A stretch of DNA of 64,000 nt from Hofstenia miamia (lineage: Eukaryota; Xenacoelomorpha; Acoela). Position 1 is the first letter of the stretch, and every line of letters begins with the position of its first letter. Below are positions 52,801-58,800 of the stretch, one piece after another. The position numbers were made by a program, and so were the translations under genes. The stretch lies in assembly GCA_004352715.1 (NCBI GenBank), contig SCFE01000043.1, forward strand, positions 638,511 through 702,510, read 5' to 3'. The notes beneath the pieces were generated by a model, which was given only the letters and a program-made list of their open reading frames with translations, did no database searches and was not told the DNA's origin.

Positions 52801-55800
52801 GGCTTCGTGACATCTATTGACAACATTGTTAATTCGGGTCCAATCTGATTTTATTGCTAAGCCAAAGTCTTCCCTATTATTAACTATGAACAATTGCACA
52901 AATATAAATATCCCATTCTCCTCATAAAAGTTTATCTTTTCTGCAAATCTAACATTTTTACTTTCCTAAGAAATCAACACATAATAACTTTAAAATACTA
53001 TATAAATAAATACAAATTACTTATGGTGTTGTTGTTGCAGCGGCAATCATGTAATGAAAAGGCTTGAAAATAGCCTTTCGAAAATTTTTGGCTTTTTAGA
53101 TCGGCTAATGTTATATAATCAATTTTAGCTACTTGGCGTAGGCGCATTTAAACTTATCAGGGAACCAAAATAAATGAATATATAGAGAAACCACTTAATG
53201 CATTCGGATTGTAGGAATCATATTTTATTAGTTTTATACAATTTTTGTTGAACAGAAGATGGCGTAGAAATTCTCCATTTAACAAAAAGATTCGTGATAT
53301 TTTGTAAATTTATAAAGGAAATTAAATCGCCTTAGGAACCAACAAATCAAGACTTTCTGAAATATTTTTGGTACCTTTGAATTCTAGCTATTTTAGTGCG
53401 TTATATTTTTCTTATACAATTTTGATGTTGATTATTAGTAATGCACAAAGTTTGTTTTTTTGATGTTTTATGATTTTAGTCCAATTCAATTGAATTGCAT
53501 GACCCGTAATTACGTAAGCAAATTCAGTGTTCGCTAATTTCTTCATATGATTACACAATTCTATCAAAATTATTTCGTTAATTCCAATGCATTAAGAAAT
53601 ATCAAAATTTATATGGCACTCTTATCTAGATTTTTCGGGAGGCTAAAATTATCAACTATTATTGAAACAGCATTTTCAGTTTGGTTTTGAAAAAAATATA
53701 ATTTTATTCACTACAATGACTGTCCCACTATGAAAATCTATACATTTAGTTAAATACAAAGTTTCAAAGCTATTATAATGAGAGGTTAAGTGTTAAAAAT
53801 TAGCATTGCTAAATATTTTATCAAGAAGGGGAACTCATATTTATGGTAAGGAAGCTCCATGACAGTTATTGTAGTAAAGTAACTTAAGCATTGCCTTATA
53901 TTGTTGCTTAAATTCAGTTTGCATCAAACATTTATCTGAGCAAAATGAATAAAATATTATACGCACTTCTTGAATCAACACAATACAGTATGTACAATAT
54001 CGGTTTTGAATAGCACGTGTTTCTTATCCATTTCAAAGATAAATATGTCGTCTCTGCAGTGTGCATAGCAAATTAATATTCACTCGCTAGACATCGCACT
54101 TTATAATGGCCATGCTCATCACAAAGTTTAATATGCAACTCTCTAATACCGTTCTTCAAAGTATAGTATTTTATGATTTGTGGATTTTTGTAGGTTTCCA
54201 TGTCAAATTCTGATGTTAAGGAATCAAATTACAGAAATTGCTCGCAAATACGAGTAGGACTTTGAAAAACATAATGAAAAAGAAAATGAATTTGTTGAAG
54301 AATGCTAAATGTTTCATCCAGCTAAGTTAATTACAAATTATGAAAATTCAAATTATTAAATATTATTTTAATGATGCAATTCATTGCAGTGGCACTAAAA
54401 TTAAATTTACAATTTTACCAAATATTCTACAATCTTCAAAACAATTTAATTAATTTGGCATTTAAAAGCCCATAATATTGATCAAAATGCACTAGTTTTC
54501 TTTTGATATTTAATGGTATTAAAATGCAATTAAATGCTATTTCAAAAATCGTTCCATTTTAATACAATAAAATTGCATTTAGGCTAAGCGCGCACTGTTG
54601 ATTATTTAATTTAACAACTAAATAATTTACAAATTAAATAGTTTATCAAAATTTTCTCAAGCGCACACTAGTGATTTTTAATCTGCTCAATCGTTCATTT
54701 TAGAATGGATTTCATTATGATACTGCATGTCTTACGGCAATAAATGAATTACCAGAAAGACTAAGGGACTATTTTAGATAGATTGTGTGAACATGACAAC
54801 CCTATAAAGTTCTTTAGTTACTGCAATTAGTTTGAATAACATTTTGCAAACGCAATTTTTCTTCAAGAAAAATTTCTGTTTCATTGGTTGGAACGGTGTC
54901 ATAGTTAGGGTGGCGTCACTAAGAGGGTGGGACCGCACCTGGCAATACATTTTTTTTGTTCTCCAAAAAAATAGGCATAAAACGTATTATAAAAAATTTT
55001 GGGGCCATAATTTTGGAAAATATTAAAACAACAAAATAATTTATATAAATATAGCCAAAAATTGAGCCCCAATATTAGAATAAAATCTTTAATAAACAAT
55101 TTTAGACTATTTTGGAGATCCAATAGTTATGCAGGTACAAAATGTTTAGTATGAAATATCTGGTATACACCAAAAAGCGGTCACTGAAAATTTAATACAT
55201 AAATTTGGGCGTTGTTGAGTTGGGGCCCTGAATTGACATCCCGCACCAGGCCCCACATTTGATGACAGTAGCGTGAAAAAATATCTGTTTTTGCATCAGC
55301 AAAATTTAGATTATACAAGTACATTTAGGCTAAACAATGTCAAATGTTCACTATCTGGCAATGAAACAGTTGTTTAAAATAAAATAAAACCTCTGGTATT
55401 TAATAGAGGTAATGAGCTAAATAATAGCTTGGTTCTTCGTTTCCAAGTCAATTAATTCAGTCCACTTATTAAAAAAACTCCTCTTTATAAAGCTATGGCC
55501 AAAATTTTTTTTAATCTGCGTGTAAAAATGATTTTTTAACTATAAATTATAATTCGAAGCTCGCTTCGGAATGAATCAAAGCCTTTCTTCGTTACGAATT
55601 GTTCGATTAATTAATTGTAGTGCCCGCACGTCCATTGAAAACGCTATGTTCTATTTTATGTGTAAACAGTTTAATCAACGCGAAAATAGATCAAGCGGGA
55701 ATTTTTTAATTTCTGTGATCATTAAATTGCCAGTGCGCGTCGACGTAAAGAAAGCTCTGTGTTCTATTTTGCAAATTAAATAGTTTAGTATTTTGTAAAT

Positions 55801-58800
55801 TAAAAATCACTAGTGCGCGCTACGTCTTAAATGCCATTTAAAATGGCTAATAATGCATTTTCCAATTTAATGCCATTTTTAAACGTTTTGGTTAACTAGG
55901 GTTTGGCTTTACATATGCTTATTAGATGTGTTAGCAATGTGAAATATATTTTAATTTACTTAATGATAACAGAAATTAACTTTTCTTTAGATATTGTTCT
56001 TCATATAATTTTTCAGTACAATTTTCACAACTTCTGTAGTGTATAATTCCTTACAGAATTTATAACTAAAACAATTCCCGCAATTTAGTTGCTGCAAATA
56101 TCTATGCCTTTACCTAGCTAATAAACGATTACTGAAAATATTAATTTATAACACATTATTTGTAAATAAAAATATAATCCAAATTTGGATCAATGGCCAA
56201 AAATGGGTTAAAAAGCACCACTTTTCAAGGTTATTTAAATTCTTCAGAAATGTAGTGATTTGGATATTTAAAACAAGAAAAAGTGTTGAACAATCGTCAG
56301 CATATTTTAACCTAATAGTTACGTTAAATACCATGGGGTATCTAGCGACCCCACCTTTATTATTCTAGTTTTATATACTATTTCCAAATGCTTATGAATT
56401 TAAGATTTCAATATGATTATTCTTTTCAAAAAGCTTATATTGTATTGAAAAATATTTCAAAAATGATAAAAGATACATTGTAAAAACATTTAAATCATTT
56501 GAACACATACAATCATAGAAAATATTAATGTCAATAACCGTTAGCAATTAGGTAAACAGATTACACGTAGATGTTCTTTGCAAATTGCGTTGCCACAAAT
56601 GCTACATCTTTTAGTGGTCTTGCGATCCTGTTCACGGGGACAGGAAGCACATCGAACACGCTTTCGTGGTCTTTGCACAACTCCTGCTGACAGTTGTGGC
56701 ACATCCAAAACACCAGGTTCTATTTCTTGACGTCGCCGCATGTGTCTAGCCATTAGCTCAAAGGCCAGCTTTTCTAAGTATAAGCGTCTTCGATGGGATT
56801 TGCCCTCCATGACATCACTAAAGCGAAATATGAAGATAACATAGGAGTTATAAGCAGCAATGTCAACCAAATGTCCGAAAAACACTTGTGGCCAACGTCT
56901 GGATTTGCGTTGATATGTGTATGTGCGCAGAAGTTTGTCCAGTGTATCCACTGCGCCTTTGGTCGGATTGTAGTGAAGAATAATCTCAGGTTTCCTATCT
57001 TGACGATCTTCATGAACTTTGGAATCATGGTGCTGGGTTGATAAAAGAATTACATTTTTTCCCTTCCTTGCAACGTAAGACACTATTTTCATGTCATTGT
57101 GGAATGCAAACTTGCTAGACATCACAGGACGAGAATGGATATCTAAGATGGCAGGAGGCAGAAATCTTCTATTCTTTTTAACAGTCCCACAAAAAGTAAA
57201 CTGACGATTCAACATTGACTGGGCCAGATCAAATGAACTAAAGAAATTGTCAGCTGTGCATCCTCTACCTGAGCCTAAAAATAACCACCAATAGGTGATA
57301 ACTTAAAACAGGCCATATCATGCACTACCATGTATGCAAAAAAGATAAATTAAATTTTTGAAACAACAATGTTAATTTCTTACCAGAAAGATGCTGAGTC
57401 ATCTGCAAGACAACTCTAGATGCTTGTCCTAATTCATAACCGCGTCCAGATGCATCTGTATACAGTTCAAAGTTTGAAATATATGCAGAGTTCACATCAC
57501 AACATGCCCAAACCTTCATTCCATATTTTCCAGGTTTTGATGGAATATAAACTCGAAAAGGTCAGTGGCCTCTACGCACCACTAGCTGTTCATCCACACA
57601 AACCTGCTCACCAACTTTGTAGTTATTGCGGCAGAGGGAGGCTAGCTTGTCATGAATATTTCAAATTCTGTATTTCCACGCTTTTCCTTATATTCAAATT
57701 GGTTGTTATCATGGAATTTCCTTAGGACTGATGTAGGATTTGTATATGGTTTTCTAATGGAGCTAGCTGATAGGTGTTATAAATAAGGATATAATATCTC
57801 TTATCTCCTTTTAATGTGAGACTTGGTTAAGGGAACAATATTGACTTTCTTGTAGATGTCAGGACAAAACCAGCCAGCAGGAAAAATCCCATAGATGATG
57901 GGAAATTGGAGAAAGTAAGTCCCACTCATTTGTATATATCAAATTTGAATGGAGCTGGGACCAGTTGCTGACCTTTTACAAGTTGTGAATGATAAGCTGC
58001 ATAGTTTAAAGGAATTTCTTCGCAGACTGTATTATTATCAAATTGAAGATGGATCAAGATCATCCTTAACGCAGTACACGGCAAGTTGTATATTTAACAT
58101 TTCCGGGAAAACTTTTATGATCTATTTATGTATTTGAAAATTTATGATGAGTAATTAAGTTAATATTTAGTCACCATTTTTTAGATCCAATATGACTGAG
58201 ATTCTTTAATTTAGGTGCATTAGCTTTTTCAACAATTATATTGGCCTTGGTTATGTTACCACGTATTTCCAGTTTTTGTATTTTATTTGTCTATTTTCTG
58301 TAAGAAATATCTCTAAGTTAGGAATGAAATCCAAGAAAATTCGTATCTCTGGTAACTCCAGCAGAAACATTGAATAAATGGATGAATACCATTGAATAAC
58401 TTTCTCTAAGTGAGCTATGTTGAAGTGGAGCAGAAAATAGTCTATTGCAGTTTAATGATTAAACATTAGAGTTTCTGCTCACCAGGGAAGACATTGGAAG
58501 AGAAATAACTCATAGTTTATGCTAAAGAGGTTTGGTCAAGCAATGATTCTACAATAAAGATAGTCTTGTGCAAAAGTCTTACAACACTCCGATATAATGA
58601 TATAATCCATATATGCGCGCTATTTAATTAAAAATAACTAACAAACCATGGTTAAATTACTAGATATTTTCACTAAAACAAAAATTATTCAAAGTAGAAG
58701 ATTAACATCAGGAAACATAAAAAAGGTGAGTATTACATAATATCTCGTGGTCCACCCCAAGGATTTAATAACAGCATCAACTCATTTATCGCCATTATGT

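Noticed and set aside
57810-57830. GGTTAAGGG as the second end of the piggyBac element
   Set aside because: TTAA plus GGG is expected often by chance here and the sequence does not mirror the 56328 end convincingly.
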